The translations under genes were made by a program, and so were the position numbers. The notes below the pieces were generated by a model. It was not told where the DNA came from. It did not search any database and saw only the letters and a list, made by a program, of their open reading frames with translations. A stretch of 30,471 nucleotides of DNA from Botryllus schlosseri (lineage: Eukaryota; Chordata; Ascidiacea; Stolidobranchia; Styelidae). The stretch is taken from NCBI GenBank assembly GCA_000444245.1, contig ATSW01005168.1, positions 1 to 30,471 on the forward strand. The letters run 5' to 3'. Positions 11,500 to 19,981 of this stretch are shown here, piece after piece (position 1 is the stretch's first letter; every line of letters starts with the position of its first letter).

Positions 11500-11558
11500 G
11501 GGCTTCATGCGTATTTGAGTTCTTCATGGCTATTTGCACCTCAAATACGCATGAGCCC
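11500..11558. ncRNA. Strong hairpin, possible small-RNA precursor
   Basis: GGGCTTCATGCGTATTTGAG (11500-11519) pairs with CTCAAATACGCATGAGCCC (11540-11558) except for one bulged base, around a 20-nt loop. Such near-perfect pairing is rare by chance. It may be a microRNA-like precursor on either strand, or the core of a tiny fold-back transposon. Confidence 0.4.
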
Positions 11559-12936
11559 ACGGCCTCATGAAACGCTGAAGGTACTGCAAATATGGAATCA
11601 TACGGGGGGTCTTACCAACGATGAAAAATGCGGAATGAAGACAAAATGGCTACCAAATTCTAAACGCATTTTGCATATGCAAGTGATTATGACGGTTTGG
11701 CCAGGGCAATTGGTAGCTTGGACGCAGCATCGCAAAATTAATGCTGGTATAAGAACTCCCCCTCAGCACCACAAAAGTGTCGCATCATGTATGGGGTAGA
11801 ACAGCGAGGATAACACTGGTCAATATCGACTGCTTTCGGTTTATCAATTATAAAATAAATGATGCTAGTCAAACTATAGTGCTGGTTATCGCACTAATGT
11901 TTTACGTAACTCCACTCCTGACTCTCGCTGGTCTAAAAATGTCGAACTCGGACGCCAAATTGCGAATTCATATAATTTTGTATTATCGATCCGTTTTACG
12001 ATTAAAGTGGTATTATCATGTAGTCACCCAAACACTACCTCTGACTCCCTACAGGCAACATTCGTTTCACCAATTGACCAAATTGCAGCTCTGACTCATA
12101 AATCCTGATAAAATTTTGAGAATGTGAAACTGATTCTTACTCAATACTCCCCAAATCGAAACTAGCGAGAAGGGACTCCGACTCACACAATTCAAAATTT
12201 CAAACTCGTACGTCCAAAATGTGTTCAAATTTCTGACTTCGACACCCCACTATGACTGCGACTTTCACGCCCTGTCGGATCGCTATACGCGCTGTGAATT
12301 AATTGTTTTAGGCACTCTGATAGACACAAGACTCATTATTTCCCAGCATAGAATAGAATAGAACGCTCATTTGCCGTGGGGTGAATGACTAATTTATTCC
12401 GCTGGTAGGCCCTAAGTAGCATGTATACGGCATTCGTTTTATATCACCTGCATATTTTATTGCCGTCCGCTTTTATTGCTAGATCAAATATTTACACAGA
12501 AATCCGTGAGCAATTTTGGGTTTATTGCGGTGAAACGGAAAATCGCCACGTGGGTCGTCACGCGGGTTCTTTCGTTGTTAATTCACCCTAACATGCGATT
12601 CATAGGCCTCTATACACGTCCACATCTTTGCGATATGCCTAACGCTTTCACTCGTGACAATTGTGCCTTATTGGTATTTGCGAATATACGCACAGGTGAG
12701 CAAACTTTGTTTGCGCACGCCGTGAAATGGAACTTTATACGTCGAACCACATAACCCGAAACAACGGACTGGAAAATATCATCATAGCAGAGGAAGGAAA
12801 CTGACTGTCTGTTACTTGAAGGTGGAGCGCTTGCATCACATTGAGACTATTTTGTTTGTTGCTCCCAGACTCCCGTTTATCGAGATAGGTTATTTCTCTC
12901 CACGGTTTACTACTGACGGCATTTTGTCTAGCTAAA
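11559..12936. other. Unassigned stretch with GACTC-rich repeats
   Basis: Between about 11920 and 12280, words such as CTCTGACTCC, GGGACTCCGACTCAC and GACTCTCGC recur. They look like a worn copy of a GACTCC-rich transposon end. No gene is supported. Confidence 0.25.
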
Positions 12937-13546
12937 GTACGGCCCTTGAACTTTTTTAGATACATTTCGCGCCCCCTTGTCGTGATATCTCAATATGAAA
13001 CCAGAATTCTAGCAATCCCAACGGGTAGTTTAATGGCATAGAAGGCTATGACTGTTGATGAGAGAATTCTCAAATATGAAATTCGGACTATGTACAGAGC
13101 AAAAGCTATGTATGAATTGCGGAGGTTGTTGTTGTTGTTTTTATTAACGCATATAATTGGCGCTTGCAACTCGTGGTTATTTGCGCCCACACAGTAAATT
13201 TCATGAACGCATAATGTCATGTCTTCATGAACTTTTTGACAGTCTTTTTTTGGCTCATTTGCTGCCTCCTTTCACGAGTTCGGCTCTCTCTTCGTCTGGG
13301 CTTTTCAATGCGCTGTATTACAGCGGGATCGGCGATGAGGAGCCCAGATAAACCTCCGACACATAGAAACATGGCAGAGACGAGACTCGAACCATCAACC
13401 ATCGATGTCGTGACTACAGCGTTTAACCAACTGCGCCACTCGCTTCCCCAAATTGCGGAGGTAAATCGCGCGGATCGCGAAAATTTTTTCAGTTGACCTT
13501 CGCGCCCCCTTCAGATGTTTTGTGCCCCCTTAATTTGAGAACCGCT
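12937..13546. mobile_element. hAT-like element carrying a SINE
   Basis: The right end TTTGAGAACCGCTG (ending 13546) and the worn left end CGGCCCTTGAACTTTTTTAG (from about 12937) are inverted. Both are followed inward by CGCGCCCCCTT. The target duplication is not clear. The SINE at 13127-13450 accounts for over half its length. Confidence 0.5.
13127..13450 (-). mobile_element. tRNA-headed SINE with (CAA)n tail, complete copy (324 bp)
   Basis: The minus-strand head has TGGCGCAGTTGG (13438-13427) and GGTTCGAGTCTCG (13393-13381), the two internal pol III promoter boxes. The body includes GGAGGTTTATCTGGGCTCCTC. It ends in a (CAA)n tail at 13127. AATTGCGGAGGT flanks it at 13115-13126 and 13451-13462, a perfect 12-bp target duplication as LINE machinery makes. 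Confidence 0.88.
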
Positions 13547-13564
13547 GAGCTGGACTTAAGTACA

Positions 13565-13729
13565 GCGGTTCTTCATCTTTTTACCAGCGCGGACCCCTGT
13601 ATGGTTCGTTGGACCAACTAACCTCGGAATTTGAGGAGCCCATTGTTAACAACGGTCTGATTACCATTGGAAAGCAATTATTAGTGATCGTATAGTCCTT
13701 TTAGCTATTGTGACCTGTATCGTGATTAC
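13565..13729 (+). mobile_element. hAT terminal fragment before MITE copy 2
   Basis: CAGCGGTTCTTCATCTTTTT and GCGGACCCCTG resemble the left end of the 8701-9445 element. Its far end is not visible beyond the MITE. Confidence 0.45.
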
Positions 13730-14574
13730 TAGGGCAAATTTTTGTTGCACGAAAATCAGGAGAAAGTCGCATTTGATTTTAACAAAAGTTGCAGTAAAAA
13801 GTTACATTTATAAATTTGTTGAATTATTAGGGTATGAGATTATCGAAAGGCCCCGTTTTGTAACCTAGTTCCTGCAGAGCTGTCAAATTTGTTACTTCGC
13901 CATTTAACGGTCTGACGAAACCGCCCAAAATTACATTTTTTCCCGACACACAGCAAGAAATTACGCAATGCAGGAATAATTTCCCTCGAAATTCCAAACA
14001 GCTTATTAATAACTCCCTTCCCTTAAAACAAGTAGAATAACATACCCCAAACCCCTAGGTCCGCAAACTTGATCCAAGGCATTACAGAAAAACTCACTCT
14101 TGGCGACCTTAACAAAATCAATAGCCTGAAGAAGGGGACCCGGTCAAAATGTAATTTTCGGCGGTCTCGCCTGGGCGTTCGTGAAATGGCAAACTATTTC
14201 AAATTCAAACGACAGAATTAATCAAGCGATCTATTTACATATTATTCGGGCACCGTCGTGCTTGGCAGGGGGAATTGAACTTCTCTCCATTGTGTCATAG
14301 ATAACAATGAGATGCAGCTAACCCATCATATAGCTCTTTGTTATGCAAATCGAAGAGAGTAGTTCATAGTATGTTTTTAAATCACTCCTTTATGTTTTTA
14401 CGCAATATTTGATAAAAAGTTGAGTAAAAATTGGCCAAGAAAAATAGATAAAAGTTGCAAAAATTTGCACAATTAAATCCCTCCCAAACAGCTTAAAACA
14501 CCAAATTACATAGATTCTGAGTATATACTAAGCTGTCGGAAGCTGTAAAAAAAAACTTGCAATAACTTGCCCTA
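13730..14574. mobile_element. TAGGGCAAG-type MITE, copy 2 (845 bp)
   Basis: Same family as 152-736, with shared blocks such as CAAGCGATCTATTTACATAT and AAGCTGTCGGAAGCTGTAAA. It is bounded by a perfect 8-bp duplication GTGATTAC (13722-13729 and 14575-14582). It is longer mainly because of a tRNA-like insert at about 14240-14397. It lies just after a hAT-type end starting at 13565. Confidence 0.85.
14240..14397 (-). mobile_element. tRNA-like SINE insert within MITE copy 2
   Basis: This stretch is absent from MITE copy 1 at the same point. On the minus strand it has a GGGTTAGCTGC A-box-like word, CATTG/CAATG anticodon-stem-like pairing, and AAGTTCAATTCCCCCTGCC as a B box. It probably derives from a tRNA. 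It differs from the other SINEs here. Confidence 0.4.
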
Positions 14575-14582
14575 GTGATTAC

Positions 14583-14971
14583 TGAAAATAAGACAAAATC
14601 CGATGAATGTATCCGATGTCGCCTCGTCGCACTTAATCGACAAATAATCCGTTTTCATTCCAGGATATGAATAGTTTATTGATAACTATACGACTGGGTA
14701 CGGGGTTTCACACAATCCTCAATTAGCCACGCGTGATTCTTGACGAGCACCCGCTCAAGCAGACGGAATGCGCGAAGCAATCTTGGGTGGGTGTTGTACT
14801 AGGCGCTATACGTGCCAGTAGTGGGAGAGTTTTTTTAAGTCACGCTACTGACATACCGAGTCGATGAGGTAGTTGCATGATTTTGCACTTATGCGAGACC
14901 TATTCCAATATATATGTGACAGATAGTAACTGCATATAGGTGTATACGCCACACAGTGTCACTAAATTATG
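14583..14971. other. Unassigned stretch downstream of the secreted peptide gene
   Basis: No gene or repeat end is recognised. Part may be the remainder of the hAT element to the left. Confidence 0.3.
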
Positions 14972-14977
14972 TTTATT
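14972..14977 (-). terminator. Polyadenylation signal AATAAA of the secreted peptide gene
   Basis: A canonical AATAAA on the minus strand starts 7 bases after the last base of the TAG stop (14984). It fits a very short 3' untranslated region. Confidence 0.45.
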
Positions 14978-14983
14978 GCCGTC

Positions 14984-15042
14984 CTATGTGTGAGGCAAGC
15001 AACGTCGGGTTTGAATACCTTTGCAGTTTGAATAGGATTCAT
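14984..15042 (-). CDS. Exon 4 of the secreted peptide gene: last two cysteines and stop
   Basis: The acceptor is GATATAG. The exon starts with two bases of a split codon, matching the phase 1 end of exon 3. It encodes ESYSNCKGIQTRRCLPHT then TAG, adding cysteines 127 and 135 and making the total even. A hAT-like end on the other strand (from 15049) abuts the acceptor, so its pyrimidine tract is poor. This is the least certain junction. The close AATAAA favours this as the true last exon. Confidence 0.4.
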
Positions 15043-16031
15043 CTATATCAGTGTTCCCAAACTTTTTCACACCACTCCTCCCTGCTCCTGGGCAACGAAC
15101 CAGGCACGAAACGCCCCTTAACCCGGTCAAAGTTGTTTTGTTTGTTGCACGCACATACTGTGTTGGCGTTGATGAACTTTTATTTCGATCCAATTCATAA
15201 GTAGCACCATATACCTTTTCTCACTCACAACTTTCACGGTAGATACAATCAAGGAATAAATGAAAAGGAAATTTCCCTTCCAAGCTCATCAGACTACGCG
15301 ATTGTGCATTAACCACTTGAAATTTCCCTCTCGTTCTACAATACAAGTTCCAAGACATGGGCTCAATACACCTCGCTGATTGATTGGTTGGTTGGTTGAA
15401 AACGCATTGCTTCATGACAATGAACATGAACATCTACTGAAAATGTTGGTGACGATTTCCGATTGAATGCATTTTGAACGACCGCGAACGATGTGAATGT
15501 GACCACATATTCATATCTCGGTTCTTAGTGCACAAATGGAGCTATTAATTTATGGATTTTCCGAACTGATTTCGACAGTGCATAACGCCCCCTTTTACAC
15601 TAAGCGCCCATATAGATCGCCAACGCCATCAGAGTAGAGCGGTCGCTCACTTTGTTAAACACCGATATAAGTTGATAAATATATACTCACATTTTCGCTC
15701 GCGCCGTTTGTCGAATTTCATGCATTCTGATCGCGATTTTGTCTGCCAACAGTACTTGTTGTTGCACTTATTTCGAATAAGTTTGATTGCCATCACACGA
15801 TGCCGTCCTAAACAAAAAAGAAAATAGAACATACCTGAGAATCATTGCGGCTGGGAACGGGAAAGATCAAAACGTATCTGAAAATTTAAGCACAGAACTT
15901 CCACAGTGACACTGTCAAAACCTGTTCGACTCACTTTGTCGGATATCCGCTACGGAATATCCACTAACCTCGCGCAGCGAATGCTGGTAAAGAAGTACGC
16001 ACAGCAGAAGACAAAACAACGCAATCTTCAT
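14984..16031 (-). CDS. Spliced gene model: secreted eight-cysteine peptide precursor (four coding exons)
   Basis: Joining minus-strand pieces 16031-15935, 15807-15691, 15375-15229 and 15042-14984 gives one open frame of 139 codons. All three introns are in phase 1, and each donor is GTGAGT directly after the exon. Residues 1-24 form a signal peptide (MKIALFCLLLCVLLY core). Residues 31-34 are RQRR, a furin-type site. Eight cysteines follow at 47, 52, 61, 74, 84, 115, 127 and 135, with another basic run DKRRERK at 65-71. The mature part would be secreted, basic and probably disulfide bonded: a hormone, growth factor, defence peptide or venom-like peptide are all possible. I do not recognise the family. 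The stop is followed by AATAAA at 14977-14972. An in-frame TGA lies about 80 bases upstream of the ATG. The weakest points are the last acceptor, which follows a hAT-like end, and the lack of transcript data. Confidence 0.58.
15049..15120 (+). mobile_element. hAT-like end in the last intron of the secreted peptide gene
   Basis: CAGTGTTCCCAAACTTTTTC followed by ACGCCCCTTAA resembles a hAT end. It begins six bases from the acceptor of exon 4. No matching right end is seen; CGCCCCCTTTT near 15586 is a weak candidate. Confidence 0.4.
15229..15375 (-). CDS. Exon 3 of the secreted peptide gene: cysteines four to six
   Basis: The acceptor follows a C/A/T-rich tract of CCAA repeats ending ATCAATCAG. 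The donor is AAAGTT before GTGAGT. The length is 147 nt, phase 1 to phase 1. It encodes RCIEPMSWNLYCRTRGKF (cysteines 74 and 84), a cysteine-free stretch, then FLDCIYRES (cysteine 115). If the donor is ignored the frame ends two codons later with one more cysteine, so a shorter unspliced end is possible. Confidence 0.5.
15380..15399. repeat. Short TGGT microsatellite
   Basis: TTGATTGATTGGTTGGTTGG lies in the intron just before exon 3 of the peptide gene on the minus strand, where it forms the C/A/T-rich tract of the acceptor. Confidence 0.6.
15691..15807 (-). CDS. Exon 2 of the secreted peptide gene: furin site and first three cysteines
   Basis: The acceptor has a long pyrimidine tract (TTCTATTTTCTTTTTTGTTTAG), and the donor is AAAAT before GTGAGT. 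The exon is 117 nt, phase 1 at both ends, so it can be added or skipped without a frame change. The first codon, split with exon 1, completes RQRR. The exon encodes basic residues and cysteines 47, 52 and 61 (KCNNKYCW, SEC), ending in DKRRERK. The two splice signals are the best in the window. Confidence 0.6.
15835..15877 (-). other. Possible alternative 43-nt cassette exon in intron 1
   Basis: Acceptor CTTAAATTTTCAG and donor CTCAG before GTATGT frame 43 nt. Including it is open only if exon 1 uses a second donor (AACAG before GTTTTG). The product would then end five codons into exon 2, giving a signal peptide plus a short cysteine-free peptide ending SQDGIV. It could be a regulated short isoform, a poison exon, or chance. 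Confidence 0.25.
15935..16031 (-). CDS. Exon 1 of the secreted peptide gene: signal peptide
   Basis: ATG (16031-16029) in the context ACCAACATGA opens 32 codons plus one base. The product begins MKIALFC, has a leucine-rich hydrophobic core at residues 3-15, and a likely signal peptidase site near V22-S23-G24. The exon ends CAAA before GTGAGT, a near-ideal donor, in phase 1. Without splicing, the frame stops six codons later. A longer overlapping frame starts from an upstream ATG near 16108 but lacks a signal peptide, so the inner ATG is preferred. Confidence 0.6.
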
Positions 16032-16170
16032 GTTGGTAGTTTCTATAATCCAATGGAGTAGATCTAGGCTGTAGCTGAATATAGAATAAGAGGAAATGTT
16101 GCCGTTGAGACATTGGCGTCATTATAATCGCAATCGATTTAGCTTGAATAAATTCTCAAATCTGAGAGGC
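16032..16170 (-). other. Upstream region of the secreted peptide gene
   Basis: This holds the 5' flank of the minus-strand gene. TTATAATG near 16120 could serve as a weak TATA-like element. AG dinucleotides after pyrimidine-rich sequence (TTCTATATTCAG) could be a splice or trans-splice acceptor just before the ATG. No clear core promoter is visible. Confidence 0.15.
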
Positions 16171-16174
16171 TCAA

Positions 16175-16603
16175 CCCTTTCACATGCTAGGGCGATTTTT
16201 TTTACTGTGATAAAATAGGTTAGCAACCCATAAGTTGGTTAATAACACTCCTGTAACACGATTGATATTTCCTGATCTCTCTCACCTAGAAACTTCCAAA
16301 AATCAATATAGTTTATTCAAAACATTGATTTTGTGGTTCGGAAAGTAATTTTTTGAATTTGCTAGTATGTGCAATATTGCGCATGGTTATACTGATTTAC
16401 CCTATAGGAAATGGATATTTACCAAACTGTCTTTGATCGCTGTAAGTCTATTTTTAATGGCTTGGCATCGACTAAGTAGTTACATTCTAGCAATGTATTT
16501 ACTAAATATTTTGACGGGTTAGTCGTGGGCTATCGTCTATCGATTGCTTTTTCGCAAAGCAAATTACAGCCAACTTTTGGCTATTTTTCTGTCTGGCAAA
16601 GGG
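16175..16603. mobile_element. piggyBac-like MITE (429 bp)
   Basis: The ends CCCTTTCACA and GGCAAAGGG are short inverted repeats. TTAA follows at 16604-16607 and TCAA (one change from TTAA) precedes at 16171-16174. This is the target site and end motif of piggyBac-type elements. No transposase. It lies about 140 bp upstream of the peptide gene start. Confidence 0.45.
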
Positions 16604-16803
16604 TTAATTCTGAGTTTGCATAATAATAGGCATCGAATTAGAATGTTTGTTATTAAAAGCAAATCACAAAGCACAGACATTTGATACATGGAAATTCGCA
16701 CATAAATGTATTAACTGCATCCGAATCAATACCATCGTTAAATGTTAAATGCAAAACTAAATTAATATTTCAGGCTGAAACTGTTCAAGTATAAAATCAG
16801 TTG

Positions 16804-17258
16804 AAAATGGGATGTTTTGCGGGATTTTCTTTTGTACTCTACATCACTTTCCCGCATCAAGGCCCAGACAGAACTTCCATCATGCTTTCATTATATTGCC
16901 CTTGGTATCTTCTTTCAAAATATTTTATGTATTGATGGAATCGCTCCCCTTGTTCTTCTGAATATTTATGTATTGATGGAATCGTTCCCCCTTGGTCTTC
17001 TGAATAAGCTCCCATATTGTCTTTAAACTCGTCCAAGTGATCAGCAAGCATATATACTTTCATTGACATTATAGACCCCATGTTTCCATACGACTTTACC
17101 AAATTGGCAACGACTTCGGCATGGTTATTTTCCTTGTCCGTGGTAGCCCGACTATCCCAAAGGCAAAGGGAGCAAGGATACTTGGTGAACCTCCCTTGGA
17201 TACCCATCAAAAACGCTACCAATTTAAAGTCCCTAATTCCTTCCCAGTTATATTGATC
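16804..17258 (-). pseudogene. Relic of a multicopy invertebrate protein family of unknown function
   Basis: The minus-strand frame reads NWEGIRDFKLVAFLMGIQG, then FTKYPCSLCLWDSRA, then GERFHQYIKYFERRYQG. I recall this order from large sets of uncharacterised, often transposon-associated proteins in arthropod and other invertebrate genomes (motifs like YPCFLCLWDSR and GERFHQDI followed by ERRYQG). Compared with those, the middle part between WDSRA and the later block is mostly missing. A short tandem duplication disturbs the end, and the family's C-terminal pattern (EYKRKSRKT) is visible only in another frame. An AG before GATCAATAT could be an old acceptor. It looks broken, with a few breaks, and is not an active gene. 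Confidence 0.5.
16921..17004. repeat. 42-bp direct tandem duplication inside the family relic
   Basis: Bases 16921-16962 and 16963-17004 are near-identical head-to-tail copies, each starting TATTT(T)ATGTATTGATGG and ending TCTTCTGAA, with only a few differences. The duplication lies within the GERFHQ coding block of the relic. Confidence 0.8.
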
Positions 17259-17789
17259 CTACTTTGAAACATTCGACAATCAAAAATCAACCCTGCAAAT
17301 AAATGGCAAATATTGCAGGATATATTAATATTTAAAAGTGATTAACATCCATCTTGGATGCTCTTTAGCTATATTTTCTAAAAAATATTGCGATTTTAGA
17401 ATTTCATCTTCTAAACCACAAAAGCAAAGTTTATATGAAATAAAGTTGATCTTCTATCCGTAATGGTCCTAAGCAATGGGGAAAAATTGATTAGAACCTG
17501 GGAACAAAGTGAATTTTTTTTTGACTTTGTGTAATCCATAGATAAATATTATAGTAAAATGGCGCGCGAACTGAAGCGCGAAATTGACAGTACGTTTAGT
17601 GTGTGCCTGTGAATTAAATTAAATTTTACAGAATGAGATTACTTGAATAATGTTGTGCGACTGCCAATAGGGAAATGCCGATTGTCGCGATGGCAACAAC
17701 TCCAACAAGCCGTGTTGGCGTACGGAACGAATTGCGAATAAAACGCACATTTTCTCGAAAAGTAATTGTATTTAGCTGTTTCGTATAAC
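17259..17789. other. Unassigned stretch
   Basis: AT-rich, without supported features. It may hold worn upstream parts of the family relic, but no motif is legible. Confidence 0.3.
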
Positions 17790-17890
17790 ATTGTTTTCTC
17801 TGTTTCCAATTTACTACTAGTTGCTGACCATTACCCCTGACGAGTGTCAGCCGGCAATATTCGGGTTCATTTCAATATGAATATACTATT
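17790..17890 (+). repeat. Solo Penelope terminal repeat fragment
   Basis: Matches the right Penelope repeat from about TTTCCAATTTACTACTAG through CATTTCAATATGAATAT. The catalytic GAAA of the hammerhead-like block is changed here, so this copy would not self-cleave. Confidence 0.6.
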
Positions 17891-19267
17891 CAATTGTCTG
17901 TTGGATGATACGTACTAACGAATTGTCGCGAAATGTTACTTGTCAATGTGAAGCTAACTGATACATCTGATGAAGCATTGTTTTTCGAATAGTGACGCAA
18001 TATCATATACTCAGTAGCACAAATTCTGATTTTGTTCGAATCGTTTGAACTGAAACTTATTATATTCCAGTAAAATTAATTGCCGCCTGATGGACTGGTA
18101 GCAAGCGGAACAATAGTGAATTTCAAACAATCGTATTTTTTATAGTAAAACCCTTAAATTCGCGATATGCAGTCATATTGCTCTTACTGTCGTTACAGCG
18201 GAATAATCGCATCATTTCACGACTGTCTGCCTCGATATTAACGCGACGCGGGCATAGCATCGCATAAGCGACTTAACGTCGATAAGACCGAGGGAATGGC
18301 ATATATTAAATGCGTTCTTGTGCTACTTGGAAATGACCGATCCGGAGTGATTGTGGCGTCACAAGTCTCCGCATATCCACACAAAATAAAAGCTCGGCGT
18401 CTACGATCATCAGGGTCCGTCCCAGCAGCGTAGATCTGCGTAGCGCTATGCGTTTGCCATTGAGTGTATGCATCAGAGCTGTTGTAAAAATGAAACGTTT
18501 TTTTTCTTCTTCAAATTTCACTGCCATATTGATTGAATTGTTGGGTTGCCTGAAAAAACGTTGCACGCTGAATTTGACTCAATTCCAACCATTAGAACCC
18601 GATCAATTCCAATTTGGAATGTCACCATTTTATAGAATATTTCACTAATTATAGTGCCTCATTTTGTTTCTTAAACATTACCAAACATTGTGTTCCAGAT
18701 ATGCTTGAAGGGAGATTTATGCACTTTCGCGAGTTTGGATAGAGGCATTGCTAATTTGATGAAAAAAATAAGGCGCATATTACAATGGAAAAATACTTAA
18801 CTTCATTGGTAGAGCCTCGCTTCAGCGATGGTCATAAATTCGCAAATAATATACTTCCATACTGAAACCAGCGACCACAAAGTAGAACTAAACTGGGAAC
18901 CAGGTAAAATACAGGAACATATATTTCCCAAGTGGTAGTCAATATCTGAAAGTATCTTTTGTCGCTTCGACACGGCGCTTGTCGCAGTTTTATGTATGAT
19001 GCATTTTTCGCCCAATACGTCACATTTTCCTGCGTTGTGATTTTTATTCATCATGATTTGATCACTTGTATCGCGACCGAACCCGCCCTCTATCCTAAAC
19101 TTTATATATAGAGATGAATTGCTCAAAAGTGATGTACTGTACACGTATTTCGCTGATATATATTCCATGGGCCGTATTGCCACGCCTGGAAGATTTGCTT
19201 TCAATCATTTTGAAAGTCCATAGTGTATAGTTAGCGCTTTGATTTCCTGATTGGGATGCTTTTTATG
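17891..19267. other. Unassigned stretch with a 133-codon minus frame
   Basis: The minus frame 19204-18803 and another of 86 codons at 18566-18306 have no recognised motif. Their lengths are within chance for this much AT-rich DNA. No repeat ends seen. Confidence 0.25.
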
Positions 19268-19275
19268 CTGTAGCA

Positions 19276-19973
19276 CAGGGGTAGGCAATCCTTGGCACGC
19301 ATGCCAAAAGTGTAACGCGAAATTATTTTCTATGACACGCCAAATGATGTGGCGCACACGACAAACAGCCTGAGCCTATTCCTATATATCAGTAACTCGT
19401 TTCGCAGGAAATTTCAAAGCTCGCGGGACTCTGTACCATTGAAATAAGAAATGATTTCACTAATAAAAGCACCGAACAACAAAATTATATACTTATATAT
19501 AACATACTTTATTAATGTTCTGCGCAGGACGTTAACTGCGGCATCCTAAACCGCTAAACTGGGGAGGAAGAAGCTCCAAGGAGGTCCAAAATTATGTCGT
19601 AAATCTACATAAATTATCTTTGCGCATATTTCTTTATCTTGAAAACTTTCTTCGCGCCTTTCAGGATTCTTTGTCAATGGATTTTATTACAATTTTAATA
19701 TGGGCGAGCCGAACCAATGCATATATATATATAAATAAAAATATGCATACGGTACAGGAGATAGTCCCATCGTATTCAAAATTATGTGAGAATAGCATGA
19801 ATTCTTTGGGATGCTTTAGTCTAGGAATGTTCAACCTGTGGTGGCTGGACGGACTGCAGCAACCGCCGGTTAAAATAGAAACGCTTCAGAATATAAAATA
19901 AAATTGTTTGGCACGCGAGTTAGTAATATTTTGACATTTTGGCACGCAGCATACTAAAGGTTGCGTAACTCTG
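19276..19973. mobile_element. hAT MITE with TTGGCACGC subtermini (698 bp)
   Basis: The left end CAGGGGTAGGCAATCC and right end GGTTGCGTAACTCTG are imperfect inverted repeats, both followed inward by TTGGCACGC words. CTGTAGCA stands on both sides (19268-19275 and 19974-19981), a perfect 8-bp duplication. The interior is AT-rich with a TA microsatellite near 19720 and no transposase. Confidence 0.88.
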
Positions 19974-19981
19974 CTGTAGCA

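Noticed and set aside
11467-11799. 110-codon plus-strand open frame
   Set aside because: It runs through the hairpin at 11500-11558, has no recognised motif or splice support, and its length is within chance.
13381-13438. tRNA gene candidate on the minus strand
   Set aside because: A and B boxes are present, but the cloverleaf is incomplete, and the tail and 12-bp duplication show a SINE.
16857-17222. The minus-strand frame as an intact gene
   Set aside because: Family motifs are present, but the middle is missing and the end is disturbed by a tandem duplication, so it is called a relic.
18803-19204. 133-codon minus-strand open frame
   Set aside because: No domain, signal peptide or convincing splice sites. 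About one frame of this length is expected by chance in AT-rich DNA of this size.
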